This document shows, one piece after another, positions 8,407 to 17,285 of a stretch of 64,000 bases of DNA. This DNA is from an uncultured Acidobacteriaceae bacterium. Lineage in GTDB: Bacteria > Acidobacteriota > Terriglobia > Terriglobales > Acidobacteriaceae. A model generated the notes under the pieces. That model worked only from the letters and a program-made list of their open reading frames with translations. It was not told the origin of the DNA and searched no databases. Both the position numbers and the translations under genes were made by a program. The stretch spans positions 1-64,000 of the forward strand of contig CAIKND010000042.1 in the NCBI GenBank assembly GCA_903828675.1. Direction: 5' to 3'. Positions within the stretch are counted from its first letter, which is position 1; each line of letters starts with the position of its first letter.

Positions 8407-9201
8407 GGCGATTCGTCCTGGAAGACGGTCAAGCACATTCGCACCGTGTTCGGCTCGATTCTCGAAGCTGCAGTGAGAGATGAACTGTTGGCCTCCAACC
8501 CCGTCCGGAGAACACGATTGCCGCGACGTGGCCCGGTGGAAGAGAAAACCTCGATTGAAATGGAAACCGTAAAGGAGCTGATTGAAAAGCTCGCTGAACC
8601 ATCCCGCTCTATCGCTGCTCTGCTGGCGAGGACGGGGTTGCGGATTGGTGAACTTTTAGCCCTTCGCTGGCAGGATGTTGATTTGCAGCAGGGGCTTATA
8701 TCGGTCAATCAAACGGTCTATGAAGGTCACTTTGATGAACCGAAAAACAAGCGGAGCAAACGCCGCATTCCTCTCGGCCCGAAATGTGTCGAGATTCTTG
8801 CTGCGTTGAAGCGCACCGAAGCCACTCCATTGACTCTGGTGTTCTCCGCTCGAAACGGCTCCCCACTCAGTCGCCGCAATCTGCTCAACCGGCAACTCAA
8901 GCCAGCCGCTAAGGCGCTCAAATTGACCGGAGTGAATTGGCACTGGTTCCGGCACGCTCACGCAACCTTGCTCGACTCGACAGGCGCTCCCATTGGCACC
9001 ACCCAGGCGCTGCTCGGACACTCGTCTTCGGAAATCACCCGTGGGACGTATATTCACTCGGTCCCTGCGGACGGGCGTCGCGCAGTTGAAGCGGTGGAAG
9101 GGCTCCTGGAAAGCGAGGAAAAAACCAGTAGAAATCTAATTGGACCCAAATGGACCCAAGTTCCGGAATGGCCGGAACTTGGCAGTTTGCTAATTAACTG
9201 A
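7987..9201 (+). pseudogene. Tyrosine recombinase/integrase interrupted by an in-frame TAG
   Basis: Read from the ATG at 7987 (GGAGGA upstream), the frame gives an N-terminal AP2-like/SAM-like core-binding region (FRSFVEDRWKPDVYPTLK...), then TAG at 8404-8406, then the catalytic domain without any frame change. CAG to TAG is the simplest event, since the flanking codons (LTAKA / GDSSWKTVKH) read smoothly. With readthrough the protein would be about 404 residues. It would hold every catalytic residue: Arg in TGLRIGELLAL, the HxxR in HWFRHAHAT, the LGHSS histidine and the Tyr in TYIHS. Its stop lies 15 bp from the tRNA-Pro 3' end, the classic position of a tRNA-targeting integrase. Confidence 0.8.
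8446..9201 (+). CDS. Integrase catalytic domain, ORF downstream of the amber codon
   Basis: 251-residue ORF from a GTG with no ribosome binding site. It contains the complete tyrosine-recombinase catalytic domain (R, HxxR, H, Y all present) and stays in the frame of the upstream half. If translated by itself it would lack the core-binding domain. I treat it as the second half of the broken integrase described above and list it because gene callers will report it separately. Confidence 0.7.
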   Translation: MFGSILEAAVRDELLASNPVRRTRLPRRGPVEEKTSIEMETVKELIEKLAEPSRSIAALLARTGLRIGELLALRWQDVDLQQGLISVNQTVYEGHFDEPKNKRSKRRIPLGPKCVEILAALKRTEATPLTLVFSARNGSPLSRRNLLNRQLKPAAKALKLTGVNWHWFRHAHATLLDSTGAPIGTTQALLGHSSSEITRGTYIHSVPADGRRAVEAVEGLLESEEKTSRNLIGPKWTQVPEWPELGSLLIN

Positions 9202-9216
9202 TATTGCGGGATTTAT

Positions 9217-9293
<77 letters not shown>

Positions 9294-9483
9294 AACATGG
9301 GTAGCAGAAGCGTATCGTTGGGGCGCTGCCTGGCGCGTTTTCCCCTTGAGTGCGCTTGAAACAGTGTAGCAGAATCCTCAGAGATACGGGGTGCCTATAC
9401 CGAGCATTGAGGTATCCATCGGAAGACTCACGAAGACGGTGAAAAAGTGGCTGTCCCACGTGGCCAGGAGCTACCTGCTGCGG

Positions 9484-10101
9484 TTAGTCGCTCTTTCCGG
9501 AATCGCCCTCTATGCCGGCGGGCAAATCCAAAGCTACCAGGGCGAAACGGGTCTTGCCTTCCTTGGGCTGCTCAAAACCTACGATGTGCTGGTGGCGCTT
9601 GGAGCCGGCCTTCAATTCGAAACTGCCTTTTGCGGTGCCGTAGTCCCCTTGATCGATCTGCACCTTGGTGTTCTTTTCTTCATCGCAGGTGAGTCCTTCC
9701 GATGTTCTGGTTGGCGTGCCTACAGGGGCATTGCCCTGGCAGGTGATTACGTCACCGTAGCGGACGAGTGCCTTTTTGTAGAACGCAGTCACTTGCTCCT
9801 TCGAATCCTGGGTTGCATAGGAGACCGCACGGACACGCAGCTGCCACTCGCCAAAGCCGAGGTGAACGTCGGCAGACTTGTGCTTGTCGTCGTCTTTGAC
9901 AGCCAGTGCGCCGGGATAGACCGGGAGTCCCAAATCCGAAGCCGTGGTCTGGTCGGTATTTACGTGCACGCCGCCGAACGGAGTGTCTACCTGGACGGTC
10001 TTCTCCTCACCGTTTGCGCCCTTGTCCACATGCACCCGGCATCCGGTGATCCAGGTAACCAACGCCAGGCCAACCAGCAAACTCGTCATTTTCCGCGTCA
10101 T
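9484..10101 (-). CDS. Predicted exported lipoprotein of unknown function
   Basis: 205 residues. MTRKMTSLLVGLALVTWITGC is a short signal with a lipobox-like ITGC, so the mature protein may be lipid-anchored at Cys21. The mature part begins RVHVDKGANGEE, followed by LGLPVYPGA and a YKKAL-containing segment. It is rich in charged residues and has no motif I recognise. LPVYPGA followed by a region of mixed beta and helix resembles small uncharacterised acidobacterial exported proteins. The ribosome site is weak (GAGG about 10 bp upstream of the ATG). A 35-codon membrane peptide gene lies just upstream on the same strand, with a gap of ~66 bp, so the two may be cotranscribed. Confidence 0.6.
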   Translation of the reverse strand: MTRKMTSLLVGLALVTWITGCRVHVDKGANGEEKTVQVDTPFGGVHVNTDQTTASDLGLPVYPGALAVKDDDKHKSADVHLGFGEWQLRVRAVSYATQDSKEQVTAFYKKALVRYGDVITCQGNAPVGTPTRTSEGLTCDEEKNTKVQIDQGDYGTAKGSFELKAGSKRHQHIVGFEQPKEGKTRFALVALDLPAGIEGDSGKSD

Positions 10102-10167
10102 GGCTATCGCCCTCTTGGACTGTTATACGGCGGCAACTGCTGAAAGGTTCCTGAAATCGGGCCCCGG

Positions 10168-10275
10168 TCAGTGAGTTGAGTGGCCGTCTTCCTTGGTACT
10201 GGTGGCGAACAGAATCGCCGCCACAAAGATGACAACGATGATTGAAACAACAAAATACGGGGAAGAAAAGTTCAT
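10168..10275 (-). CDS. 35-residue single-pass membrane peptide (not in ORF track)
   Basis: The ORF starts at ATG 10275 after an AAGGAG ribosome site with about 8 nt spacing and ends at TGA 10168. The peptide begins MNFSSPYFVVSIIVVIFVAA and ends ATSTKEDGHSTH. It therefore has a short polar start, one hydrophobic helix of about 20 residues, and a hydrophilic tail with two histidines. The good ribosome site and the clean helix argue for a real gene. The function is unknown. It lies between a strong terminator (10305-10338) and the exported lipoprotein gene, on the same strand as the latter. Confidence 0.55.
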   Translation of the reverse strand: MNFSSPYFVVSIIVVIFVAAILFATSTKEDGHSTH

Positions 10276-10304
10276 TGTTCAAGCTCCTTGGTAGTCTCAG
10301 AGTA

Positions 10305-10338
10305 GCAAAAAGGGCTCCGGATCCGGAGCCCTTTTTGC
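10305..10338. terminator. Bidirectional terminator after the alpha-mannosidase gene
   Basis: Perfect 34-nt palindrome: AAAAAGGGCTCC, central GGATCC, then GGAGCCCTTTTT. It forms a GC-rich hairpin with T-runs on both strands. It sits 17 bp past the mannosidase stop. Confidence 0.93.
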
Positions 10339-10355
10339 ATTGCCATGAGCCGGAT

Positions 10356-13300
10356 CTATTGCTTTGGTCCGGCGGCGGGGTAATCGACGCGAATGGTGAG
10401 AATTTCGTAAGGGTGGATGGGGACTTTGACTAGGTCTCCCTTGACTTTAAGCGGGCTGCCCTCGGGAGTTTCTATGAGGTTGGTGACGGTGGCGGAGGTT
10501 GCGCCCGAAGGGACGCGGAACTCGGCGGTCGCGCTCTTCCCTGCCCACTCGTAGACACGGAAGATGAGGCCGTTGGCGTCCTCCGCCTTTTTGACGGCGG
10601 TAAGGACGACGTTCTCGGGCGTGACGGAGGCGAAGGAGTGCTGGGCGGGCAGCGATCCGGCGTGAGCCGTGGTGACAACGGCAGTCAATGGATAGTTGTA
10701 CTCGTAGCCGTGGCGCACGGTAAGCGCGTCCTTCCACGTGCCGGCGTGCGGATAGAGCGCGTAGTGGAAGTGGTGATGACCCATGTCGGCATCGGGATCG
10801 GGCCACTTGGGCGAGCGGAGGAGCGTGAGGCGGAGCAGGTTGCCTACCGCGTCATATCCATACTTGGTGTTGTTGATGACGCTGAGGCCATGTTTGCCGT
10901 CGCCGAGATCGGCCCAGCGCATGGCGGGCACCTCAAACTGCGCCTGCTCCCAACTGTTGTTACGGGTGGTGGGGCGGTCGATGGCGCCGTAAGCAATTTC
11001 GTACGTGGCGAAGTTGCTGGTGGCGGCAAGCGGGAAGGCGGCCTTCAGCAGCACGTGCGACTCGTGCCAGTCGATGTCGTTTTCGATGTCGACCTGGTCG
11101 CCTTTTAGGCTGATGGTCTGGACGAATTTCGAGTTTTGCCAGGTGCTGGTGACTTGAATAGCGTCTTTGTCCGAGGTCCAATCGACCGATTCGGCTTCGG
11201 GAATTGTCGCTGGTGATTGGTCTAATGTGCCTGGGTCGATGTTCCAGGCATCATATTGCTTCGGTGTGTCTTTAAAGAACTGAAGCTGATTGCCACATGC
11301 GCCTGGGGCGAGGGTTTCGGAATTCGACCGTTTGTCAAAGAGACTTACAATACATCCTGTCTTGGCGTCGACACTCACACGAAGAATCTGGTTGCTAATT
11401 GAGAATGATCCCGTTCTCGTGTGCGGCCCCGGCAGGTCCTCCGTGGAAACGTGCCCTGCACCAAATTTCGAGCTTGACACGGGGACCTTTAGGACCATGT
11501 ATCCGAGAGCCGGGACATGGTTGACGGGGATTAGTATCTCCGCGATCTTCGATTTCGGATCGAGGGAGAGGATCTTTGCGACGATGATGTTGCCGCTCCC
11601 CTCTTCAAGGCCCAACACGCCTTCTTTGACGCCGAAATCTTGGATCGTGGCCTTAACTTCGCCATCGCGCTCCCAACCGAGCGGGTTGAAGATCACGATC
11701 GACTGAGACTCCGGTCCATTTTTTCCAGCATTAGTGTCGATCTGCTCGGCGACCTTCGCCAGCGCCCCGGCATCGATCTCGTTTGTCGACCAGCGCACCA
11801 CGTCGTAGTCCTTGGCGGCATCCTTGTAGATGACGCCGATGCCGGAGCCGGCGGCGGTGTCGTGGAACTGGTTGAACAGGACCTTCTTCCAGTCTTCGGT
11901 CAGTTCCGCCGTGGGATAGCTCTTGCCGTCCAGCCAAGCAAGCGACGCCCATTTTTCAGCGTTGAGCACTTGCTCTTCGGCTTCGCGCATTCCTTTTTTG
12001 TGGTTGGCCTGGGTGGTCATGACGCCGCGGTGATACTCGAAATACAGCTCAGCCTTCCAGGTGGGAATGTCCACCTTGCCGGCGACCGGCGGGGGCGCCG
12101 TGTATCCCTTGGCGATGGAGGCGTAATTCCACACCGGGCTATTGGGAGCGATCTTCTTTTCTAGGTCCGTGAAGTAAGACTGCGCGGAGCCGAACTCGAT
12201 CTTCGGCGTCACGTGTCCGGGCGCCGCCCAGTGGAAACCTTCGTCGAGAATGGCGCGGGTTGGTCCGCCGCCGTGGTCGCCGACGCCGTAGAGGTCCATG
12301 ATGCCGGGCAAGCCGGTGGCCTGCTTCTGGGCGATGGTGAAGTCGCGGGCCAGCCGGACGGGGTTCAGGTCGTTGTTGGCGTAGTCATGGGGGAAATAGG
12401 TGAGCACCTTCGACCCGTCGGGCGACTCCCACCAGAAGAACTTGAAGGGCAGTTGGTTGGTGTCGTTCCAGGCCATCTTCTGGGTGACAAAGTAGTCCAC
12501 GCCGCTCTTCTTCATGATCTGCGGCAACTGCCAGGTGTAGCCGAAGGAGTCGGGGTTCCAGCCAATGCGCACGTCGACGCCGTAGGCCTGCTTGTACCAG
12601 CGCTTGCCCACCAGGAACTGGCGGACCAGCGATTCGCCGTCGGGCATGTTGAGGTCGGGCTCGACCCACATGCCGCCGACGATCTCCCAGCGGCCTTCCT
12701 TGATGCGCCGGGCGATTTCGGCGTTCATGTCGGGATACTTGTCGGCGATCCACTCGTTGTACGCCGCGGCGGATTGCGTGTAGGTGTACTGCGGATACTC
12801 GTACATCAGTTGCAGAGCGGTGCCGAAGGTGCGCTTGACCACGTCCACGGTCTCGGTCCAGGGCCACAGCCAGGCTGCGTCGATGTGCGAGTTGCCGGTG
12901 AGGTGGAAGGTGGCCTGCTCGAGGAGAGGCTTGAGGACCTCAAGCCGGAAGTGGGCGATGGTCAGACTGGCGTCGAACTTGGTCTGGTCGTGCGCGTCAA
13001 GGGATGCGAGATCGACGGCGCGGATGGCGTTCTGGAGCGCTTCCATCTTTGACGCGTCACCGGGCGCAAGCGAAGGAACCAACTGCGCGGCGGAGAGAAA
13101 CTCGAGGCACATGTCGTCAGGATTGGGACGGCTCTCAGGAAAATCGATGCGCAAGGTAGTGCCGCGAATGGTCTTGGTGTCAACGGTGTGGAGAAGCTTG
13201 ACGGCCACGGTGACCTTGTCGCCGGGCTTGGCATTGTCAAAGAGGACGACCGGCTCGAGGTCTTCGCCGAGGGCGACGCGGCGGCCGTTGAAGTAGAGAA

Positions 13301-13703
13301 TCTCGGGCATTGGGCCGTTGCCGTTGGCGTGGAACTGGAACCAGATGCGCGCGCCGGTGAGGTCGTAGCCGTTGAGCGTTTCGGGAACCTGATAGGTCTG
13401 GCGGAACCATACGGCGTCATTGGGCGCTTTGAAGCCCACCTTGATTGGTTCCCAGGCGCTGTCGTCGAGGTTGACTTCTTCGCCGTGCGCCACATCGCCG
13501 GCGTGCATCTTCCAGGTGGCGCTGGGCAACTGGCTGAGACTGGAGAGCCGGTCGATTACCGCTCGCGCATCGGGCGGAAGGCTGGCGGCGGCCTGGGCAA
13601 ACTCGCTGCCGCGCTGCGCCTGAGCACGGCCGGAAAGCAGAAGCGCAATCGCAAGTAGAAGCAGGGACAAGGAGATACGGCGCAGTTTCAAGGCAGAGAT
13701 CAT
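10356..13703 (-). CDS. GH38-family alpha-mannosidase, secreted
   Basis: 1115 residues with an N-terminal signal peptide (LSLLLLAIALLLSGRAQAQ). A beta-sandwich region of ~230 residues comes first. The GH38 catalytic domain starts at TGNSHIDAAWLWPW, where His and Asp are zinc ligands. The nucleophile Asp lies in GWNPDSFGYTW, and GDHGGGPT supplies the third zinc ligand region. The middle three-helix and C-terminal beta domains complete the usual GH38 length. GH38 enzymes remove terminal alpha-mannose from glycans; the exact linkage cannot be told. It is monocistronic: a strong terminator follows, and a repeat-filled gap of ~570 bp precedes it. Confidence 0.93.
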   Translation of the reverse strand: MISALKLRRISLSLLLLAIALLLSGRAQAQRGSEFAQAAASLPPDARAVIDRLSSLSQLPSATWKMHAGDVAHGEEVNLDDSAWEPIKVGFKAPNDAVWFRQTYQVPETLNGYDLTGARIWFQFHANGNGPMPEILYFNGRRVALGEDLEPVVLFDNAKPGDKVTVAVKLLHTVDTKTIRGTTLRIDFPESRPNPDDMCLEFLSAAQLVPSLAPGDASKMEALQNAIRAVDLASLDAHDQTKFDASLTIAHFRLEVLKPLLEQATFHLTGNSHIDAAWLWPWTETVDVVKRTFGTALQLMYEYPQYTYTQSAAAYNEWIADKYPDMNAEIARRIKEGRWEIVGGMWVEPDLNMPDGESLVRQFLVGKRWYKQAYGVDVRIGWNPDSFGYTWQLPQIMKKSGVDYFVTQKMAWNDTNQLPFKFFWWESPDGSKVLTYFPHDYANNDLNPVRLARDFTIAQKQATGLPGIMDLYGVGDHGGGPTRAILDEGFHWAAPGHVTPKIEFGSAQSYFTDLEKKIAPNSPVWNYASIAKGYTAPPPVAGKVDIPTWKAELYFEYHRGVMTTQANHKKGMREAEEQVLNAEKWASLAWLDGKSYPTAELTEDWKKVLFNQFHDTAAGSGIGVIYKDAAKDYDVVRWSTNEIDAGALAKVAEQIDTNAGKNGPESQSIVIFNPLGWERDGEVKATIQDFGVKEGVLGLEEGSGNIIVAKILSLDPKSKIAEILIPVNHVPALGYMVLKVPVSSSKFGAGHVSTEDLPGPHTRTGSFSISNQILRVSVDAKTGCIVSLFDKRSNSETLAPGACGNQLQFFKDTPKQYDAWNIDPGTLDQSPATIPEAESVDWTSDKDAIQVTSTWQNSKFVQTISLKGDQVDIENDIDWHESHVLLKAAFPLAATSNFATYEIAYGAIDRPTTRNNSWEQAQFEVPAMRWADLGDGKHGLSVINNTKYGYDAVGNLLRLTLLRSPKWPDPDADMGHHHFHYALYPHAGTWKDALTVRHGYEYNYPLTAVVTTAHAGSLPAQHSFASVTPENVVLTAVKKAEDANGLIFRVYEWAGKSATAEFRVPSGATSATVTNLIETPEGSPLKVKGDLVKVPIHPYEILTIRVDYPAAGPKQ

Positions 13704-13795
13704 GGCAAAAGACCCTCCGCAGCATCTTAGGTCATTTGCTTTGCCTATCGCACGTGGAAAAGCAGAGCGGCGCAGCGATGCTTCATCGGAATTGT

Positions 13796-14238
13796 GGGAG
13801 GGGGGGTGGGTAGGGAGGGTAGGGAGGGAGGGGGGTGGGTGCCAGGGTGGTCGTCCGTACCCGAGGTACCCCTTTTGGCGCTAGGGCGGTCATTTGAGTG
13901 GAGGAATCCCATATAAAGATTGTGCGCTTTTGAGGCGTAATTATCTGCAATTTTGATTGCGGCTAAGTTATTTCAATTCAGCAGCATGGAAATCAGACGC
14001 ATTTTTCCTTTCTGGGTGCAACGACATTCCATGAGTAACGGCAAAAGTTCGAGGCTGTTTGTGCGGAGAGGGAGCTCATGCTGTCCCACCCTTTTCTCCA
14101 GAATTCAAAGCGCAGGTTCTTCGACTCCGCTCCTCATGAACGGTCCGGATGAGTGGGCTCTGTCCCACCCGTTCCGCAAAGAACGCGGAATGGATGGGGC
14201 ACGGAGCTTTTTTGCGGGGAATGGCGGCGGGGACGGAG
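13796..14238. repeat. Composite dispersed repeat, copy A
   Basis: This element fills most of the 570 bp gap between the GH38 and ubiD genes. In order it has a G-rich tract with potential G-quadruplex runs, the block TTGTGCGC...GTAATTATCTGCA, TTGCGGCTAAGTTATTT, a broken family 1 arm (14083), a complete family 1 palindrome (14163-14202), and the right-hand motif CTTTTTTGCGGGGAATGGCG. Copy B at 27032-27453 has the same blocks in the same order. Nothing gene-like lies inside. Confidence 0.7.
14163..14202. repeat. Family 1 variable-stem palindrome, copy 3
   Basis: Arms TCCCACCC / GGATGGGGCAC, stem GTTCCGC / GCGGAAT (one G-T pair), loop AAAGAAC. Confidence 0.88.
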
Positions 14239-14276
14239 ACAATTCCGATTTGGCGGTTTCGTTTTCTGCGGCTCCG

Positions 14277-15911
14277 CTATAGGCCGAGTTTGTCCCAGAG
14301 GGCGTCGACTTTGTCCCTGGTGGCGCGGTCCATCTCGATCATGGCGGGCCATTGGCGCTCGAAGCCTTCTGCCTTCCATTTGCGGGTGGCGTCTATCCCC
14401 ATCTTGGAGCCGTAATTGGGCAGCCGCGAGGCGTGATCGAGCGAGTCGATGGGGCCGAGGGTGAACTGGATGTCGCGCTCGGGGTCAATGTTATTGGCCA
14501 CGCGCAGGACTACTTCCGCCACATCCTGCACATCGCAATCCTCATCGACGACGACGATGCACTTGGTAAACATGGTGCCGCCCAGCGACCAGATGGCGTT
14601 CATGACTTTACGTGCCTGGCCGGCGTAGCTCTTCCTGATGGACACCAGCATGAGGTTGTGAAAGACGGCCTCGACGGGAAGGTGCATGTCGACGAGTTCG
14701 GGAATCTGCATTTTCAACATGGGCAAGAAAATGCGCTCGACGGCCATGCCCATCCATGCGTCTTCCATGGGCGGCTTGCCGACGATGGTGGCGGCGTAGA
14801 TGGGGTCTTTGCGGTGGGTGATGCAGGTGAGATGGAAGACGGGGTAGTCGTCGGTGAGGGTATAGAAGCCGGTGTGGTCGCCGAAGGGGCCTTCTCCGCG
14901 CAGTTCGCCGAGCTCGACGTAACCCTCGAGGATGATTTCAGCGTAGGCCGGGACTTGAAGGTCGACGGTTTCGCACTGGACGATTTCAACGGGCTTGCCG
15001 CGCAGGAAGCCGGCGATGAGGAACTCTTCCACCTCAGGCGGGGCGGGGACGATGGCGGCAAAGGTGGTGGCGGGGTCAGTGCCGATGGCGACCGCAACTT
15101 CAAGGCGGGAGCCTTTGAGATTGCCCATGGCGACCTGGGGCAGGCCACCGACGGGGCCGTCTGGAATGGCGACCGAGCCGCCTGCCGACTCAGCCATGGC
15201 GGCGACGCGAGCGGTGAGCGGATCGGTGGAGGAAGCGGCAGCAGCGGCAGCGCGCAGGGCTTCGCGATAGTGCTCGGCGGCGACCTTTTGCCGTTGCCAG
15301 TGCATGCCGGTGGTCTGGCCGTCGTAGACCTGCATGCGATACATGCCGATGTTGCGCTTGCCGGTGCGGGGGTCGCGGGTGTGCACGCAGGGCAAGGTGA
15401 TGAATGGACCGCCGTCGTTGGGCCAGCACTTGAGGATGGGGAATGCGCTGAGGTCAAAATTCTCGCGGATTATGACTTCTTTGCAGGGGGCGTCTTTGGC
15501 GGGAACTGTCTTGGGAAAGGCGCTGGTGATGGCACCCAATTGCGGGAGCATCTTGAGCTTGTCGAGAAATCCCTCAGGAGCCTTCATGTTCATGAGGCCC
15601 TTGATGCGCTCGGCGATTTCGTCGAGGCGGTCAACGCCGAGGGCCATGGCCATGCGGCGCTCGCTGCCGAACTGGTTGATGAAGACCTTGTGTCCGGGAT
15701 GGCCCTTGATGTTCTCGAACAGGAGGGCAGGGCCGCCGGGAGCGTACTTCCCTGCCGTCTGGCCGGTGGCCTTGCCGCGCGCGCCGATTTTGGAGACCCG
15801 GTCAGTGATCTCGGTAATTTCCAACTCCGGCGAAACCTCTTCGCGGATGCGCTTCAGCTCGCCGTTTTTTTCGAGGGTCTTGATCCAGTCGCGCAAATCG
15901 TCGTAAGCCAA
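14277..15911 (-). CDS. ubiD: UbiD-family prenylated-FMN decarboxylase
   Basis: 544 residues from a TTG start at 15911, chosen because CAGGAG lies 7 nt upstream and the protein then begins with the family-typical AYDDLRDWIKTLEKNGELKR. The longer ORF (GTG at 16016) adds an unrelated leader. Family blocks include ALLFENIKGHPG, GRPITLPCVHT-like GPFITLPCVHTRDPRTG, MYRMQVYD, GEGPFGDHTGFY and DEDCDVQD. UbiD enzymes decarboxylate aromatic or unsaturated acids with prenylated FMN; in quinone synthesis the substrate is an octaprenyl-hydroxybenzoate or similar. The UbiX partner is not in the window. The S53 peptidase gene is divergent across 133 bp. Confidence 0.9.
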   Translation of the reverse strand: MAYDDLRDWIKTLEKNGELKRIREEVSPELEITEITDRVSKIGARGKATGQTAGKYAPGGPALLFENIKGHPGHKVFINQFGSERRMAMALGVDRLDEIAERIKGLMNMKAPEGFLDKLKMLPQLGAITSAFPKTVPAKDAPCKEVIIRENFDLSAFPILKCWPNDGGPFITLPCVHTRDPRTGKRNIGMYRMQVYDGQTTGMHWQRQKVAAEHYREALRAAAAAASSTDPLTARVAAMAESAGGSVAIPDGPVGGLPQVAMGNLKGSRLEVAVAIGTDPATTFAAIVPAPPEVEEFLIAGFLRGKPVEIVQCETVDLQVPAYAEIILEGYVELGELRGEGPFGDHTGFYTLTDDYPVFHLTCITHRKDPIYAATIVGKPPMEDAWMGMAVERIFLPMLKMQIPELVDMHLPVEAVFHNLMLVSIRKSYAGQARKVMNAIWSLGGTMFTKCIVVVDEDCDVQDVAEVVLRVANNIDPERDIQFTLGPIDSLDHASRLPNYGSKMGIDATRKWKAEGFERQWPAMIEMDRATRDKVDALWDKLGL

Positions 15912-16044
15912 GGGTGTGCTCCTGAAAATGCAGGTTCTTCCCCCTTCATAGTAAGGCTTGCGAGACAAGAACGGGCGTTGCCTGTCGAGGCAGGTGTATG
16001 GCAGAATTTTCTGCACGAAGCTCGTCTTGCGTAAAGGAGCCCAC

Positions 16045-17166
16045 GTGAGCTATTCCCCATCAAATTATTCGAGCACCTTCGGATCGGTCCCCTACTTTAA
16101 GCTGCGGAGGCCTGAGTCCGCAGGCGCAAGAGCCGCGGCAGCCGCAGCAGCCGGCCCATGGACGGTGCCCAACCTGTGCGCGGCCTACAAGTGGCCCACC
16201 GGCCTGACGGGCGGCGGAGTGATTGCGATTGTTGAACTGGGCGGCGGCTGGGTGCAGTCCGATATCGATTTGTTTTTCAAGTCTGTGGGTCAGCCCTCAC
16301 CGCAGATTACCGATGTATCAGTGGACGGAACGCAGAACAGCCCCAACCAGAGCGTCGGCTCGTCGGGCGATGCGGATTACGAGGTTGCGCTCGATATACA
16401 GGTTTCCGGGGCAGCCTATTACACCGCTACCGGGAAGGCGGCGAAGATTCGCGTTTACTGGTCGCAGGACATTGCCACGGCGGTTACGAAAGCGGCTGCC
16501 GATGGGTGCGATGTGTGCTCGATCTCCTGGGGCGCTGACGAGGCCAACTGGGGCAATACCGGGGCGGAACAGATGGAGGCGGCCGCCCATGCGGCCAGCA
16601 GCGGCGGCATGGCGGTGTTTGCGGCGTCGGGGGACAACGACTCCAGCGATGGCGGACAGACCCCGGCCAATGTGGATTGCCCATCGTCATGTCCGCACGT
16701 GGTGGCCTGCGGAGGGACGTACAAAACCACGACTTCAGAGACGGTTTGGAATGACAATCCCGGGCAGAGCAACGGAGAAGGAACCGGCGGCGGCTACTCG
16801 ACCATTTTCCCGGTGCAGTCGTTTCAGATAGGCGCGCCGCCCGCTCCGGCTGGGAGTACGGCGGGAAAGGGACGGATGGTGCCGGATGTGGCGGCTGACG
16901 CGGACCCCAACACGGGGTACGAGATTATTGTCCACGGCGCGCAGGCGGTGGTGGGCGGGACCAGCGCAGTGGCCCCGCTATTTGCAGGGCTGTTTGCATC
17001 GTTTGGAACCAAGCTGGGGTTTGTGACGCCGAAGCTATGGGCCAATCAGAAGGCGTTCAACGACATCACGGTTGGCGATAACGGCATGTACAAAGCGGGG
17101 CCGGGGCCGGACCCCTGCAGCGGCGTCGGAGCACCGATTGGAGCTAGTATCGCTGTGCTTTTCTGA
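16045..17166 (+). CDS. S53-family (sedolisin) serine-carboxyl peptidase, short form
   Basis: 373 residues from GTG 16045, preceded by AAAGGAG with 5 nt spacing; the track's TTG start has no such site. Catalytic Glu113 and Asp117 are in YEVALDIQ and Ser307 in GGTSAVAPLF, the sedolisin triad. SISWGADE and the block ASGDNDSSDGG are also family-like. Sedolisins act at acid pH. Unlike kumamolisin-type enzymes this protein lacks the ~180-residue prodomain, and it has no signal peptide that I can see. The start reads SYSPSNYSSTFGSVPYFK. It could therefore be cytoplasmic, or secreted by a non-Sec route. Confidence 0.85.
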   Translation: MSYSPSNYSSTFGSVPYFKLRRPESAGARAAAAAAAGPWTVPNLCAAYKWPTGLTGGGVIAIVELGGGWVQSDIDLFFKSVGQPSPQITDVSVDGTQNSPNQSVGSSGDADYEVALDIQVSGAAYYTATGKAAKIRVYWSQDIATAVTKAAADGCDVCSISWGADEANWGNTGAEQMEAAAHAASSGGMAVFAASGDNDSSDGGQTPANVDCPSSCPHVVACGGTYKTTTSETVWNDNPGQSNGEGTGGGYSTIFPVQSFQIGAPPAPAGSTAGKGRMVPDVAADADPNTGYEIIVHGAQAVVGGTSAVAPLFAGLFASFGTKLGFVTPKLWANQKAFNDITVGDNGMYKAGPGPDPCSGVGAPIGASIAVLF

Positions 17167-17205
17167 GCTTTTTCGGAAATAAGGCGGGACCGAATGTGAT
17201 TGCTA

Positions 17206-17245
17206 TCCCACCCTTGCGACAGAAAAAAGTCGCAAGGATGGGGAC
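17206..17245. repeat. Family 1 variable-stem palindrome, copy 4
   Basis: Arms TCCCACCC / GGATGGGGAC, stem TTGCGAC / GTCGCAA, loop of ~8 A-rich bases. It lies between convergent genes. The stem sequence is unlike copies 2 and 3. Confidence 0.88.
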
Positions 17246-17285
17246 GGGGCTGTATTTTTGTGTCCGGATCGATAGAGCTGACAGC

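Noticed and set aside
6631-9216. Second attachment-site copy of the tRNA-Pro 3' end
   Set aside because: I looked for the GGGGAGAGAGGATTTGAAC sequence elsewhere in the window and saw none.
9391-10143. 250-residue plus-strand ORF opposite the exported lipoprotein
   Set aside because: No ribosome site. The minus-strand protein has a signal peptide with lipobox.
14083-14100. Additional family 1 palindrome
   Set aside because: Only the TCCCACCC arm is present; no complementary stem or GGATGGGGCAC arm follows.
14352-16034. 560-residue plus-strand ORF opposite ubiD
   Set aside because: Antisense shadow of a high-GC gene; His/Gly/Asp-rich without family motifs, while the minus-strand protein is clearly UbiD.
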